A DNA stretch of 30,330 nt from Ruminococcaceae bacterium UBA7127 (lineage in GTDB: Bacteria; Bacillota; Clostridia; Oscillospirales; Acutalibacteraceae): contig DKXL01000036.1 in assembly GCA_002493005.1 (NCBI GenBank), positions 221 through 30,550 of the forward strand, in the 5' to 3' direction. A program made the position numbers and the translations under genes. Shown here in pieces: positions 6,841 through 14,460 of the stretch. The notes under the pieces are model-generated. The model was not told the origin of the DNA. It searched no databases and worked only from the letters and a program-made list of their open reading frames with translations. Within the stretch, counting starts at the first letter, position 1. Each line of letters starts with the position of its first letter.

Positions 6841-7236
6841 ATGGCTAAAAGGAATTTCAGCTCTAAACGCAACGCTATTTATAACGCAGTTTGTTCCACA
6901 GACACTCACCCCAGTGCTCGATGGGTTTATGAAACTCTCAAGCCAAGCATTCCCGATCTTAGCCTTGGCACAGTGTATCGCAATATAGCACTGTTTAAGG
7001 ACGAAGGAAAAATACGAGTCATTTGCAATATTAACGGAGAGGAACGCATTGACGGCGTTACTTCACCACATTCGCACTGTGTATGCACCTGTTGCAACAG
7101 TGTTACTGATGTTGACGATAACGCTCAAAATTCCGACGATTATCCTGCACCTGCCAAGTTAGGTTTTACAGTAAAAAGCAGAGATATTATCTACTATGGT
7201 ATCTGTGCAAAATGTTCGGAAAGATTACCACATTAA
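6841..7236 (+). CDS. perR: Fur-family regulator, PerR-like peroxide sensor
   Basis: A 131-residue protein with an N-terminal winged helix (about 8-65, with LSLGTVYRNIALF as recognition region) and a C-terminal metal domain. The PerR-style regulatory metal ligands are visible: H23, D71 (ERIDG), H77 and H79 (HSH) and an Asp in VTDVDD. The structural zinc Cys pairs are C82/C85 and C122/C125 (CAKC). The Asp after ERI, rather than His/Glu patterns of Fur or Zur, favours PerR. I chose the ATG at 6841 because AAGGAG lies 7 bases upstream; an ATG six bases earlier touches the ribosome site. Rubrerythrin follows after 26 bases, the usual PerR target arrangement. Confidence 0.85.
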   Translation: MAKRNFSSKRNAIYNAVCSTDTHPSARWVYETLKPSIPDLSLGTVYRNIALFKDEGKIRVICNINGEERIDGVTSPHSHCVCTCCNSVTDVDDNAQNSDDYPAPAKLGFTVKSRDIIYYGICAKCSERLPH

Positions 7237-7262
7237 CATTTTATTACAAAGGAGATTAAATT

Positions 7263-7802
7263 ATGAAATGGTATTGTACAGTATGCGGTTACGTACACGA
7301 AGGACCAACCGCACCGGAAGCTTGTCCTGTATGTAAGGCTCCGGCTGAAAAATTTAAAGCAATGGACGAAGAGGCTTCTTTTGCAACAGTTCACGAGGTT
7401 GGCGTTGCTCAGGGAGTCAGCGAGGATATTCTCAAGGATTTAAGAGCTAACTTTGAGGGCGAATGCAGCGAGGTTGGTATGTATCTTGCAATGGCAAGAG
7501 TTGCAGACAGAGAGGGTTATCCTGAGGTTTCTGCCGCATTTACAAAATATGCTTTTGAAGAGGCAGAGCACGCTGCTAAGTTTGCAGAGCTTCTCGGTGA
7601 AGTTATCACAGACAGCACAAAGAAGAATCTTGAGATGCGTGTTGACGCTGAAACAGGCGCTTGCGAGGGCAAGTTTGACCTTGCAAAGCGTGCTAAGGCT
7701 CAGAACCTTGACGCTATTCACGACACAGTTCACGAGATGGCTAAGGACGAAGCTCGTCACGGCGCAGGCTTTAGAGGTCTTTTGAACAGATACTTTAAGT
7801 AA
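7263..7802 (+). CDS. rbr: Reverse rubrerythrin (rubredoxin domain first)
   Basis: A 179-residue protein with an N-terminal rubredoxin-like iron site (C5/C8 and C21/C24 in CTVC and CPVC) followed by a ferritin-like four-helix diiron domain (about 50-178). Diiron ligands are in the FEGECSE region, EEAEHA (E100, H103) and KDEARH (E163, H166). Classical rubrerythrin has the domains in the opposite order. This form is the reverse rubrerythrin of clostridia, an NADH-linked peroxide (and oxygen) reductase needing an electron-transfer partner. It lies just behind the PerR-like gene and is followed by a rubredoxin gene, a plausible electron donor. AAGGAG precedes the ATG. Confidence 0.93.
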   Translation: MKWYCTVCGYVHEGPTAPEACPVCKAPAEKFKAMDEEASFATVHEVGVAQGVSEDILKDLRANFEGECSEVGMYLAMARVADREGYPEVSAAFTKYAFEEAEHAAKFAELLGEVITDSTKKNLEMRVDAETGACEGKFDLAKRAKAQNLDAIHDTVHEMAKDEARHGAGFRGLLNRYFK

Positions 7803-7812
7803 TTATGCAATT

Positions 7813-7855
7813 AAAAAGGATATACGGTCACAACGTGAGCGGTATATCCTTTTGT
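7813..7855 (+). terminator. Intrinsic terminator after rubrerythrin
   Basis: AAAAGGATATAC and GTATATCCTTTT form a 12-bp stem around a loop of about 15 bases, ending in TTTTGTATT. It separates rubrerythrin from rubredoxin, which therefore may have its own promoter or depend on read-through. Confidence 0.75.
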
Positions 7856-7889
7856 ATTATGAGATATAATATTAAAAGAGGTGAAAACT

Positions 7890-8045
7890 ATGAAGTATGT
7901 ATGCGAAATCTGCGGTTACGTTTACGACCCTGCCGAGGGTGACCCTGATAACGGTGTTGCTGCCGGCACTCCGTGGGAGGAAGTACCTGAGGATTGGGTA
8001 TGTCCGCTTTGCGGAGTCGGCAAAGACCAGTTTGCCGCTGAATAA
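7890..8045 (+). CDS. Rubredoxin
   Basis: A 51-residue protein, the standard rubredoxin length, starting MKYVCEICGYVYDPAEGDPD. Four Cys ligands for one iron lie at 5, 8, 38 and 41 (CEIC and CPLC), with the conserved PWEEVPEDWVCPLCG segment. It is a soluble one-electron carrier and probably feeds electrons to the reverse rubrerythrin upstream or related oxygen-stress enzymes. AGAGGTG lies 6 bases before the ATG. TATAAT at 7865-7870 could be the -10 of its own promoter, but no good -35 is seen. It converges on the V-ATPase operon. Confidence 0.96.
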   Translation: MKYVCEICGYVYDPAEGDPDNGVAAGTPWEEVPEDWVCPLCGVGKDQFAAE

Positions 8046-8056
8046 GTCTTGCAAAT

Positions 8057-8152
8057 AAAAGCGGCGTGACGCCGCCCACAATTCGAGCAGACAGATTGAT
8101 ATTATCTACACTTCTCTGCCCGAGCATTTTCTGGCAATTTCCTATAAAGTGA
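8057..8152 (-). repeat. Intergenic structured repeat, copy A
   Basis: Read on the minus strand from 8152 to 8057, this matches copy B at 22743-22839 without gaps: 75 of 90 bases agree across the core. It opens TCACTTTATAGGAAA and ends in GCGGCG-TCA-CGCCGC-TTTT, which looks like an intrinsic terminator on the minus strand. In between, TCGGGCAGA (8123-8115) pairs with TCTGCTCGA (8091-8083). It begins directly behind the V-ATPase terminator. It could be a small RNA, a 3' UTR element or a palindromic mobile repeat; I do not recognise it. Confidence 0.75.
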
Positions 8153-8186
8153 AAAAGGGGAAACAGTAAAACGCTGTTTCCTCTTT
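8152..8186 (-). terminator. Intrinsic terminator of the V-ATPase operon
   Basis: On the minus strand AAAGAGGAAACAG pairs with CTGTTTCCCCTTT (one G-T pair, loop CGTTTTA), followed by TTTTT. It lies about 25 bases behind the stop of subunit D. Confidence 0.8.
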
Positions 8187-8210
8187 TTTGTTTTAATATA
8201 TTTAATTATA

Positions 8211-8867
8211 TCACGTTGAAGAATAGTTATGCGCCTTATCAAGAAGCATATCCTTAACCTTCATCAGTCTTGTGCGGCTGCTGCGGTCGTTTTCTTCAAG
8301 CTTCATTGAGATATACTTGATGGTTTCCTGATATCTCGGTATCATAACGTGCTCAAGCGAATTTACTCTGCGTCGAGTTTTTTCAATTTCCGCCGACATA
8401 AGCTCACAGCTTTTTTCAAGTTGGGCAAGCTTTATCATATCGGGCAAGAGGTCATTAAGTGACATCACTGCATCATCAAGCTCAAATGACGTAAATGCGT
8501 ATCCGTACGGAAAAATGTCACCGTCACTGCTTGTTCGGGTGTCCCACGAAAAGACAGGAATGTCAACACTCATTACGTTTGCAGAAGATGTTTCTATGCT
8601 CACCTGCTGTTTTGGCGACATAAGCGACGCATCAAGAGATTGCTTTGACATAACCGCTCCGGCATTAACAAAGTGGTCATTACAATTTTTTAGCTGGGCC
8701 TCAACCTTTTCTCTTAATTCCTTATTTTCTCGCACCAAATCAAGGAACTGACGCATAAGCTCGTCACGTTTATCTTTTAACATTTTGTGTCCACGCACAG
8801 CAGTTTTAAGCTGTTTTTTTAGCTTTGAAAGCTGCATTCGCGTAGGATTTACATTCATAATTGCCAT
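8211..8867 (-). CDS. ntpD: V-type ATPase/synthase subunit D (central rotor stalk)
   Basis: About 218 residues, beginning MAIMNVNPTRMQLSKLKKQL, the conserved N-terminus of V/A-type subunit D. It has long N- and C-terminal helices predicted to form an antiparallel coiled coil (about 10-75 and 150-215). It is the rotating shaft inside the A3B3 head, joined to F and the K ring. ATG at 8867 is chosen because AAGGTG lies 7 bases upstream; a second ATG three codons later is the alternative. Last gene of the operon, 21 bases after subunit B. Confidence 0.93.
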   Translation of the reverse strand: MAIMNVNPTRMQLSKLKKQLKTAVRGHKMLKDKRDELMRQFLDLVRENKELREKVEAQLKNCNDHFVNAGAVMSKQSLDASLMSPKQQVSIETSSANVMSVDIPVFSWDTRTSSDGDIFPYGYAFTSFELDDAVMSLNDLLPDMIKLAQLEKSCELMSAEIEKTRRRVNSLEHVMIPRYQETIKYISMKLEENDRSSRTRLMKVKDMLLDKAHNYSST

Positions 8868-8888
8868 TAGCAAACACCTTCAATGCGA

Positions 8889-10262
8889 TTATTCTTTGCC
8901 ATAGAACTCGTCAAGCATATCGTCCTTAATACGTTTAAGCTCACTTCTTGGAAGAATATGGAGCAGTTTCCAACCGATATCAAGGGTTTCTTCAATAGAG
9001 CGGTTTGCATCATAGCCCTGAGATACATATTCTTTTTCAAATGCCTCTGCAAACTCAGCATATTTCTTGTCCATATCTGTAAGTGCAGCCTCGCCGAGAA
9101 TAACCATAAGCTCTCTTGCATCCTTACCTCGTGCATAAGCCGCAAAAAGTTGGTTCATTGTTGATGCATGGTCCTTTCTTGTACGGTCAGGACCGATACC
9201 CTTGTCCTTAAGACGTGACAGTGACGGCAAAACATCAATCGGAGGAGTAACACCCTTGCGATACAGCTCACGTGAAAGAATAATCTGACCCTCGGTGATG
9301 TAGCCTGTGAGGTCAGGAATTGGGTGGGTTTTGTCATCCTCAGGCATTGTAAGAATCGGGATAAGCGTGATTGAGCCGTCCTTACCCTTGAGTCTGCCTG
9401 CTCTCTCATACAGAGTTGCAAGGTCAGTGTACATATATCCCGGATATCCGCGTCTGCCCGGAACTTCCTTACGAGCGGCTGAAACCTCACGCAATGCGTC
9501 GGCATAGTTTGTGATATCCGTCATAATTACAAGTACGTGCATACCACGGTCAAAAGCAAGATACTCAGCGGCAGTAAGCGCCATTCGAGGAGTTGCAATA
9601 CGCTCGATTGCAGGGTCGTTTGCAAGGTTTACAAACATAACGGTTCTGTCAATAGCGCCTGTTTCTTTAAAAGACTGTACAAAGTAGTCAGACTCCTCAA
9701 AGGTGATACCCATTGCGGCAAATACAACGGCAAACTGTTCGTCTTTGCCGCGAACAGCAGCCTGACGTGCAATCTGCGCCGCAAGCTGAGCGTGAGGCAA
9801 GCCCGAAGCCGAAAAAATCGGTAGTTTTTGACCTCTTACAAGTGTATTAAGTCCATCAATTGCAGAGATACCTGTTTGAATAAACTCCTGCGGATAGTTA
9901 CGAGCGGCAGGATTCATTGGCGTGCCGTTAATATCCAAGCGTTTTTCGGGAATTAGAGCAGGGCCGTCATCAATCGGATTTCCAAGTCCGTCAAACACTC
10001 GGGAGAGCATATCGGGAGAAACAGGCAACTCCATTGAGCGTCCGAGAAAACGAACCTTTGAGCCTGCAAGGTTAATACCTGCGGCAGAATCAAACAACTG
10101 CACCAGAGCGTTGCTGCCGTTAACCTCAAGCACCTTACAGCGACGGATTTCGCCGTTTGGAAGCTCAATTTCACCAAGCTCATCATACTTTACATCATCA
10201 ACGTCGCTTATCATCATAAGCGGACCTGCAACTTCACGTATGGTACGGTATTCCTTTGGCAT
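8889..10262 (-). CDS. ntpB: V-type ATPase/synthase subunit B (non-catalytic head)
   Basis: 457 residues, the normal length, starting MPKEYRTIREVAGPLMMISDV. It has the V/A-type B signature around FSASGLPHAQLAAQIARQA where catalytic subunits have a P-loop, then AFDRGMHVLVIMTDITNYADALREVS and the PGRRGYPGYMYTDLATLYERAGR segment. It alternates with subunit A in the head and contributes the arginine finger side of the catalytic site. Its ATG shares one base with the end of subunit A, so the two are translationally coupled for equal stoichiometry. Confidence 0.96.
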   Translation of the reverse strand: MPKEYRTIREVAGPLMMISDVDDVKYDELGEIELPNGEIRRCKVLEVNGSNALVQLFDSAAGINLAGSKVRFLGRSMELPVSPDMLSRVFDGLGNPIDDGPALIPEKRLDINGTPMNPAARNYPQEFIQTGISAIDGLNTLVRGQKLPIFSASGLPHAQLAAQIARQAAVRGKDEQFAVVFAAMGITFEESDYFVQSFKETGAIDRTVMFVNLANDPAIERIATPRMALTAAEYLAFDRGMHVLVIMTDITNYADALREVSAARKEVPGRRGYPGYMYTDLATLYERAGRLKGKDGSITLIPILTMPEDDKTHPIPDLTGYITEGQIILSRELYRKGVTPPIDVLPSLSRLKDKGIGPDRTRKDHASTMNQLFAAYARGKDARELMVILGEAALTDMDKKYAEFAEAFEKEYVSQGYDANRSIEETLDIGWKLLHILPRSELKRIKDDMLDEFYGKE

Positions 10263-12028
10263 CAGTCCTCACTCCTTTCAAGTACATTTTTTATTTCACT
10301 GTCAAGCTGAGCCTTGATTGACTCAAACTCTTCATTAATTTTATCCTCAGGCTCATACTTGTATCTGCCGATACGCTCACGAACTGGCAGATTTACAAGC
10401 ATTTCAATATCTCCGCCGTTTTCAAGAGCGGCGCTTGCCTTATCATAGTAGTTGAGGATGGCCCTCATCATAAGCACCTGCTTTTTGAGCGAGGTATAGG
10501 TATCTGTAGGGTCAAATGCATTTTGGTGGAGATAGTCCTCTCGAATTGAACGTGAGGTTTCAAGCTTGAGTCTGTCCGGAGCAGACAAAGCGTCCATACC
10601 TACAAGGTTAACAATTTCTTGAAGCTCTGCCTCCTCCTGAAGCAAAGCCATAAGCCTGCCTCTAAGCTCCATAAAGTCGGGAGCAGCATTGTCCTCAAAC
10701 CACTTTGAAAGCTGGTCTGTATACAACGAATAGCTTGTCAGCCAGTTTATTGCAGGGAAATGGCGCTTGTATGCAAGGTTTGCATCAAGTCCCCAGAACA
10801 CCTTTACAATTCTGAGAGTTGCCTGTGAAACAGGCTCGGAAATATCACCGCCCGGAGGTGATACTGCTCCGATAACAGACAGTGCGCCCTCCGTATCATC
10901 TTTACCGTTTACAATAACACGGCCTGCACGCTCATAAAACTGAGCAAGACGGCTTCCAAGATAAGCAGGATAGCCCTCTTCACCCGGCATTTCCTCAAGA
11001 CGGCCGCTCATTTCACGAAGTGCTTCTGCCCAACGTGAGGTTGAGTCAGCCATAAGTGCAACCGTGTAACCCATATCACGAAAATATTCTGCAATAGTTA
11101 TACCTGTGTAGATTGAAGCCTCTCTTGCGGCAACAGGCATATCAGAGGTGTTGGCAATGAGCACCGTTCTCTCCATAAGTGAGTTACCTGTACGAGGATC
11201 CTTAAGCTCAGGGAACTCGTTTAATACGTCGGTCATCTCATTTCCGCGTTCACCGCAGCCGATATATACAATAATGTCGGCTGCAGCCCATTTTGCAAGC
11301 TGGTGCTGAACAACTGTTTTTCCCGAACCAAACGGTCCCGGAACAGCCGCTACACCGCCCTTTGCAAGCGGGAACAATGTATCAATCGGCCGCTGACCTG
11401 TTGTCAGCAAAATATCGGGAGACAACTTTCTTTTGTATGGTCTGCCCACACGAACAGGCCATGTTGTAAACATCTTTATATCACAACTGCCGTTGTCGGT
11501 TTTGAGCACAGCAACGGCTTCGTCGATTGTGAAGTCACCCTCTGTTATTTTTTCTATAACACCGCTTTTCTTGTTAGGAACAAGGATTTTATGAAGCACA
11601 GCGTTAGTTTCCTGCACTGTACCCAAAACATCACCGGCTGTTACACTGTCACCAACCTTAGCTGTTGGTGTAAAGTGCCACTTTTTGCTGTGGTCAAGCG
11701 ACGGAACGTCCACACCTCTCTTGAGGTTAGTTCCTGCAACCTTCATAATTTCATTAAGGGGACGCTGAATACCGTCATAAATCGAACCAATAAGTCCCGG
11801 ACCCAGTTCTACAGAGAGCGGTGCACCGGTAGACTCAACAGCTTCGCCGGGGCCAAGACCCGAGGTTTCTTCATAAACCTGAATTGAAGCCTTGTCACCG
11901 TGCATTTCTATTATTTCGCCAATAAGGCGCTGTTTGCTTACACGCACCACGTCAAACATATTGGCGTCACGCATACCGTCGGCAATTACCAGCGGTCCTG
12001 CGACTTTTGTAATTATTCCTGATTTCAA
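10262..12028 (-). CDS. ntpA: V-type ATPase/synthase subunit A (catalytic)
   Basis: 588 residues with the P-loop GPFGSGKT at about 231-238, the A-subunit bulge domain (about 110-190), GERGNEM and the SRWAEALREMSGRLEEMPGEEGYPAYL segment typical of the catalytic subunit. It hydrolyses or makes ATP in the A3B3 head on the cytoplasmic side. The start is a TTG at 12028 with GAGGTG 7 bases upstream; the frame is open slightly further but includes the ribosome site. It follows subunit F by about 30 bases and overlaps subunit B by one base. Confidence 0.96.
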   Translation of the reverse strand: MKSGIITKVAGPLVIADGMRDANMFDVVRVSKQRLIGEIIEMHGDKASIQVYEETSGLGPGEAVESTGAPLSVELGPGLIGSIYDGIQRPLNEIMKVAGTNLKRGVDVPSLDHSKKWHFTPTAKVGDSVTAGDVLGTVQETNAVLHKILVPNKKSGVIEKITEGDFTIDEAVAVLKTDNGSCDIKMFTTWPVRVGRPYKRKLSPDILLTTGQRPIDTLFPLAKGGVAAVPGPFGSGKTVVQHQLAKWAAADIIVYIGCGERGNEMTDVLNEFPELKDPRTGNSLMERTVLIANTSDMPVAAREASIYTGITIAEYFRDMGYTVALMADSTSRWAEALREMSGRLEEMPGEEGYPAYLGSRLAQFYERAGRVIVNGKDDTEGALSVIGAVSPPGGDISEPVSQATLRIVKVFWGLDANLAYKRHFPAINWLTSYSLYTDQLSKWFEDNAAPDFMELRGRLMALLQEEAELQEIVNLVGMDALSAPDRLKLETSRSIREDYLHQNAFDPTDTYTSLKKQVLMMRAILNYYDKASAALENGGDIEMLVNLPVRERIGRYKYEPEDKINEEFESIKAQLDSEIKNVLERSED

Positions 12029-12062
12029 GTTACTACACCTCAATTTAAAGCAATCAAAATGA

Positions 12063-12383
12063 TTACTGGAAGATTATATCTGAGCCAACTGCCTGTTCAA
12101 CAAAAGATGACAGGCGTTTGGTGCCTATTCCCGAATTCCCTTTAACTCCCGGAATAGGGATAATCGCAGGAGTCAGTCTTTCTTCATAGCGCCTGCGTTC
12201 TTTTTCGACAAGCTCATAGATTTCCTCGGTAATAAAAATTACCGCATAGTTATCGCCCTCTGCAATGTGATGAAAAAGCTGTGGGGCTTTTTCAGTATCG
12301 TCACAGGGAAAAATATCAAGACCGATTGCGCTGAAGCCTTTTATGCTTTCGCTGTCACCGATAACGGCAATATGTTTAGCCAT
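12063..12383 (-). CDS. ntpF: V-type ATPase/synthase subunit F (rotor, called G in Enterococcus)
   Basis: About 106 residues, starting MAKHIAVIGDSESIKGFSAIG, the conserved Rossmann-like N-terminus of V/A-type F. An ITEEIYEL segment and an IIPIPG turn follow. F binds D in the rotating stalk and can modulate hydrolysis. The ATG lies inside the last codons of subunit C (8-base overlap: ATGGCTAA contains both the start and the TAA stop), a tight translational coupling. The flexible C-terminal helix is present, so the length is normal. Confidence 0.93.
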   Translation of the reverse strand: MAKHIAVIGDSESIKGFSAIGLDIFPCDDTEKAPQLFHHIAEGDNYAVIFITEEIYELVEKERRRYEERLTPAIIPIPGVKGNSGIGTKRLSSFVEQAVGSDIIFQ

Positions 12384-13347
12384 AAATCTCACGCAACCTT
12401 CCTCTTATGATTTCTGTATCGGAATCTGTACGCAGACCGTTTGCAATAATATGGATAACCTTTTTTTCGGCTTCACTGCCAATAAGATAACCCATAAGCG
12501 GCTCCGCGCCCTCTCCGCTGCGCTTGCAGTTCTCCTTAGCCATAACAATCAGCTTATTGTCAACAAAGCGCTCAAACTCCGAAGGAGAAGTATCATATGC
12601 CTCCATCGCCTTGTTGCATCCGTAAGCTGAAAGTTTTGACAAAATATCGTGTACAGCCGCACTGCCCTTGAGCACAGCATCAATAATACTCTTTTTCGGA
12701 AAATCCTCAACGTCACAAAAAGCGTTGTTGAGAAAATCCCTGTCGGTGCCTGTGCGCGCGGCTCTGATTGCTATTTTTATATTGTTATAAAATACAGTAG
12801 TCTTAAAGTAATCAAGCACAAAATCCGAATGAACTTTATGGGCTGTAATCAGCATTTGCTCCATAACAGCCCTGTCAAGAATTGCATCACTCAGACGTGC
12901 GTCAGCGGTGTGTGCAAGCGTTTCATACGCCCTGTCGGCAGGCTTTGCAAGCCATTCGGGGAAAGCCGAAAAACGTCTGTTTTCAACCGCCTTGATTATG
13001 TCCTCATTGTTGATGGTGCAGGGGGACAACAGCAGAGGCTTATAATCTCTGCCCGACATTATGCCCTTTAGCACCGCCTTGAGGTTATGAATATCATTTG
13101 CATAAATAAACGGCGCAAATATTTCAAAATCGGGAGCAACGCTTTTGAGATACTTCCACAGCTCGGCAGTGTGACTTGTGAGAATTTCCTCAATGTCACT
13201 GCCGTCGCCGTATCCTTTGTCGTTAAGATAACGGCAAAGCTCCGTTATGTCCTTACAGCCGAGCATATGTTCAATATCGCTTACCGAAAACAAAGAGTTT
13301 TCCTTTGCCCGAACGGAACCGATGGAAAATTCATATGATAATGCCAT
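12376..13347 (-). CDS. ntpC: V-type ATPase/synthase subunit C (rotor collar; d-like)
   Basis: 323 residues, largely helical, starting MALSYEFSIGSVRAKENSLFS. It resembles the funnel-shaped C/d subunit (three repeated helical domains) that joins the central stalk to the membrane K ring. A conserved segment of the family is ILTSHTAELWKYLK..FAPFIYANDIHNLKA. AAGGAGG precedes the ATG by six bases. It follows subunit E by 11 bases and overlaps F by 8. The family is poorly conserved in sequence; position between E and F confirms it. Confidence 0.92.
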   Translation of the reverse strand: MALSYEFSIGSVRAKENSLFSVSDIEHMLGCKDITELCRYLNDKGYGDGSDIEEILTSHTAELWKYLKSVAPDFEIFAPFIYANDIHNLKAVLKGIMSGRDYKPLLLSPCTINNEDIIKAVENRRFSAFPEWLAKPADRAYETLAHTADARLSDAILDRAVMEQMLITAHKVHSDFVLDYFKTTVFYNNIKIAIRAARTGTDRDFLNNAFCDVEDFPKKSIIDAVLKGSAAVHDILSKLSAYGCNKAMEAYDTSPSEFERFVDNKLIVMAKENCKRSGEGAEPLMGYLIGSEAEKKVIHIIANGLRTDSDTEIIRGRLREIYG

Positions 13348-13358
13348 CGAAACCCTCC

Positions 13359-13940
13359 TTATGATACAAACAGTTCGTGATTAATCAAATCCTCAATCAA
13401 GTCACGTTTATCTGCAAGAATTGCCGCAAAGTCCATATTCTCTTCAATGTCGCCGCATTTAAGAATAAATCCGCTTGAAATATTTGCAGGAGTACTGCAA
13501 AGCTGAGCCTTTACCCCACTCTGCTCAAGCTTTGAGATAAAGTCATCGGGTGCTCTCTGTAAGTCCTTTGTATTCAGCATAACAACACCCTCCTTGCCGC
13601 TAAGCTTCTTGGCAAGGGCATAGATTATGTCAAAGTACTCATTGTCTGCAAGACTTGTCAACTGAGCAAGCACTGATTTATATGTTATATCAATTTCTTC
13701 ACGTCGTTTTTTTAGCAGAGCATTTCTTGTTTCAAGCTCCGCACGGCTTTTGGCAGCAGACTTAATCTGCAAAACTTTTGCCGCCGCCTTTTTTGCTATA
13801 TCATCACAAAGCTCTGCCGCTTGAATTTGAGCCTCAGCCATAATATCAGAGCATTTTTGAGCAGTATCTGCGTTTATTGCTTCAATGCGTTTGTCGCAGT
13901 CTGCATTAATGCGATTTAAAATTTTGTCACCGCCGCCCAT
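13359..13940 (-). CDS. ntpE: V-type ATPase/synthase subunit E (peripheral stalk)
   Basis: 193 residues. The first about 100 form a charged Ala/Lys/Glu-rich helix (ILNRINADCDKRIEAINADT... through KKRREEIDITYKSVL), expected to pair with the small H/G-type subunit as the peripheral stalk. The C-terminal about 90 residues are the globular E domain that binds the top of the head. It works as a stator holding A3B3 against rotation. It lies between K and C in the usual operon position. Confidence 0.9.
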   Translation of the reverse strand: MGGGDKILNRINADCDKRIEAINADTAQKCSDIMAEAQIQAAELCDDIAKKAAAKVLQIKSAAKSRAELETRNALLKKRREEIDITYKSVLAQLTSLADNEYFDIIYALAKKLSGKEGVVMLNTKDLQRAPDDFISKLEQSGVKAQLCSTPANISSGFILKCGDIEENMDFAAILADKRDLIEDLINHELFVS

Positions 13941-13986
13941 AGCGAATCCACCTTTCTGTTGGTTTTAAATAGTTCTTCAAAACAGA

Positions 13987-14460
13987 TTAGATGTTAAGGC
14001 TTGGGATTGTGATAACAACAAGAAGCGATACAATGAATGCAAGAAGCGCATAGATTTCAACAAGTGTGATTGAAACCATAGCCTTTGAGAAGTTTGAGCT
14101 GTCCTTTGCGCTGAGTGCAATACCGGAAACAGCCGCTCTGCCCTGTGCAAAGCCTGAAACCATACCGCCAATGCCGATAGCAAGTGAAGCTGCAAGATAT
14201 GCAAGACCCTGTCCTACTGTAGGCATATCGCCGCCGAGAACGCCGCCTGAAACAAGTATAAGGAAGCTAACGATAAAGCCGTAGAGTCCCTGTGTACCCG
14301 GCAAAAGTGTGAGTACAAGCATCTTACCAAACTGTGATGAGTCTTCTGAGAGAACACCCATTGCTGCCTGAGCAGCGCCGCCTACACCCTTTGCCGAGCC
14401 AAAGCCTGCAAGAGCTGTAGCAAGTGATGCGCCTAAAAGTGCAAAAAATATACCATTCAT
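13987..14460 (-). CDS. ntpK: V-type ATPase/synthase subunit K (proteolipid ring, Na+-type ligands)
   Basis: 157 residues with four membrane helices as two repeated hairpins, so one ion site per protein as in the 16-kDa class. The carboxylate is E135 in ITLVEIYALL of helix 4. The first hairpin has LLPGTQGLYGF (T56, Q57, Y60) and helix 3 has GFAQGRAA (Q106). These line up with the Na+ ligands known for Enterococcus hirae NtpK (T64, Q65, Y68, Q110, E139), so sodium coupling is likely. The start overlaps the stop of subunit I (ATGA). Abundant ring subunits need high expression; no extra promoter is seen. Confidence 0.95.
   Translation of the reverse strand: MNGIFFALLGASLATALAGFGSAKGVGGAAQAAMGVLSEDSSQFGKMLVLTLLPGTQGLYGFIVSFLILVSGGVLGGDMPTVGQGLAYLAASLAIGIGGMVSGFAQGRAAVSGIALSAKDSSNFSKAMVSITLVEIYALLAFIVSLLVVITIPSLNI

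Noticed and set aside
7440..7785. Long open frames on both strands overlapping the rubrerythrin gene
   Set aside because: They are out of frame with a gene carrying all diiron and rubredoxin ligands, have no ribosome site and no recognisable domain; shadows of biased codon use.
8046..8080. GCGGCG-TGA-CGCCGC hairpin as a terminator for rubredoxin
   Set aside because: On the plus strand no T tract follows the stem; the T's lie on the minus-strand side, so it belongs to the repeat read in the other direction.
9155..9824. Several frames of 66-116 codons overlapping ntpB on both strands
   Set aside because: ntpB is full length and conserved through the region; the extra frames lack starts with ribosome sites and read as low-complexity products.
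11303..11887. A 194-codon plus-strand frame opposite ntpA
   Set aside because: It lies wholly opposite the P-loop and bulge region of a conserved catalytic subunit, with no ribosome site; antisense shadow.
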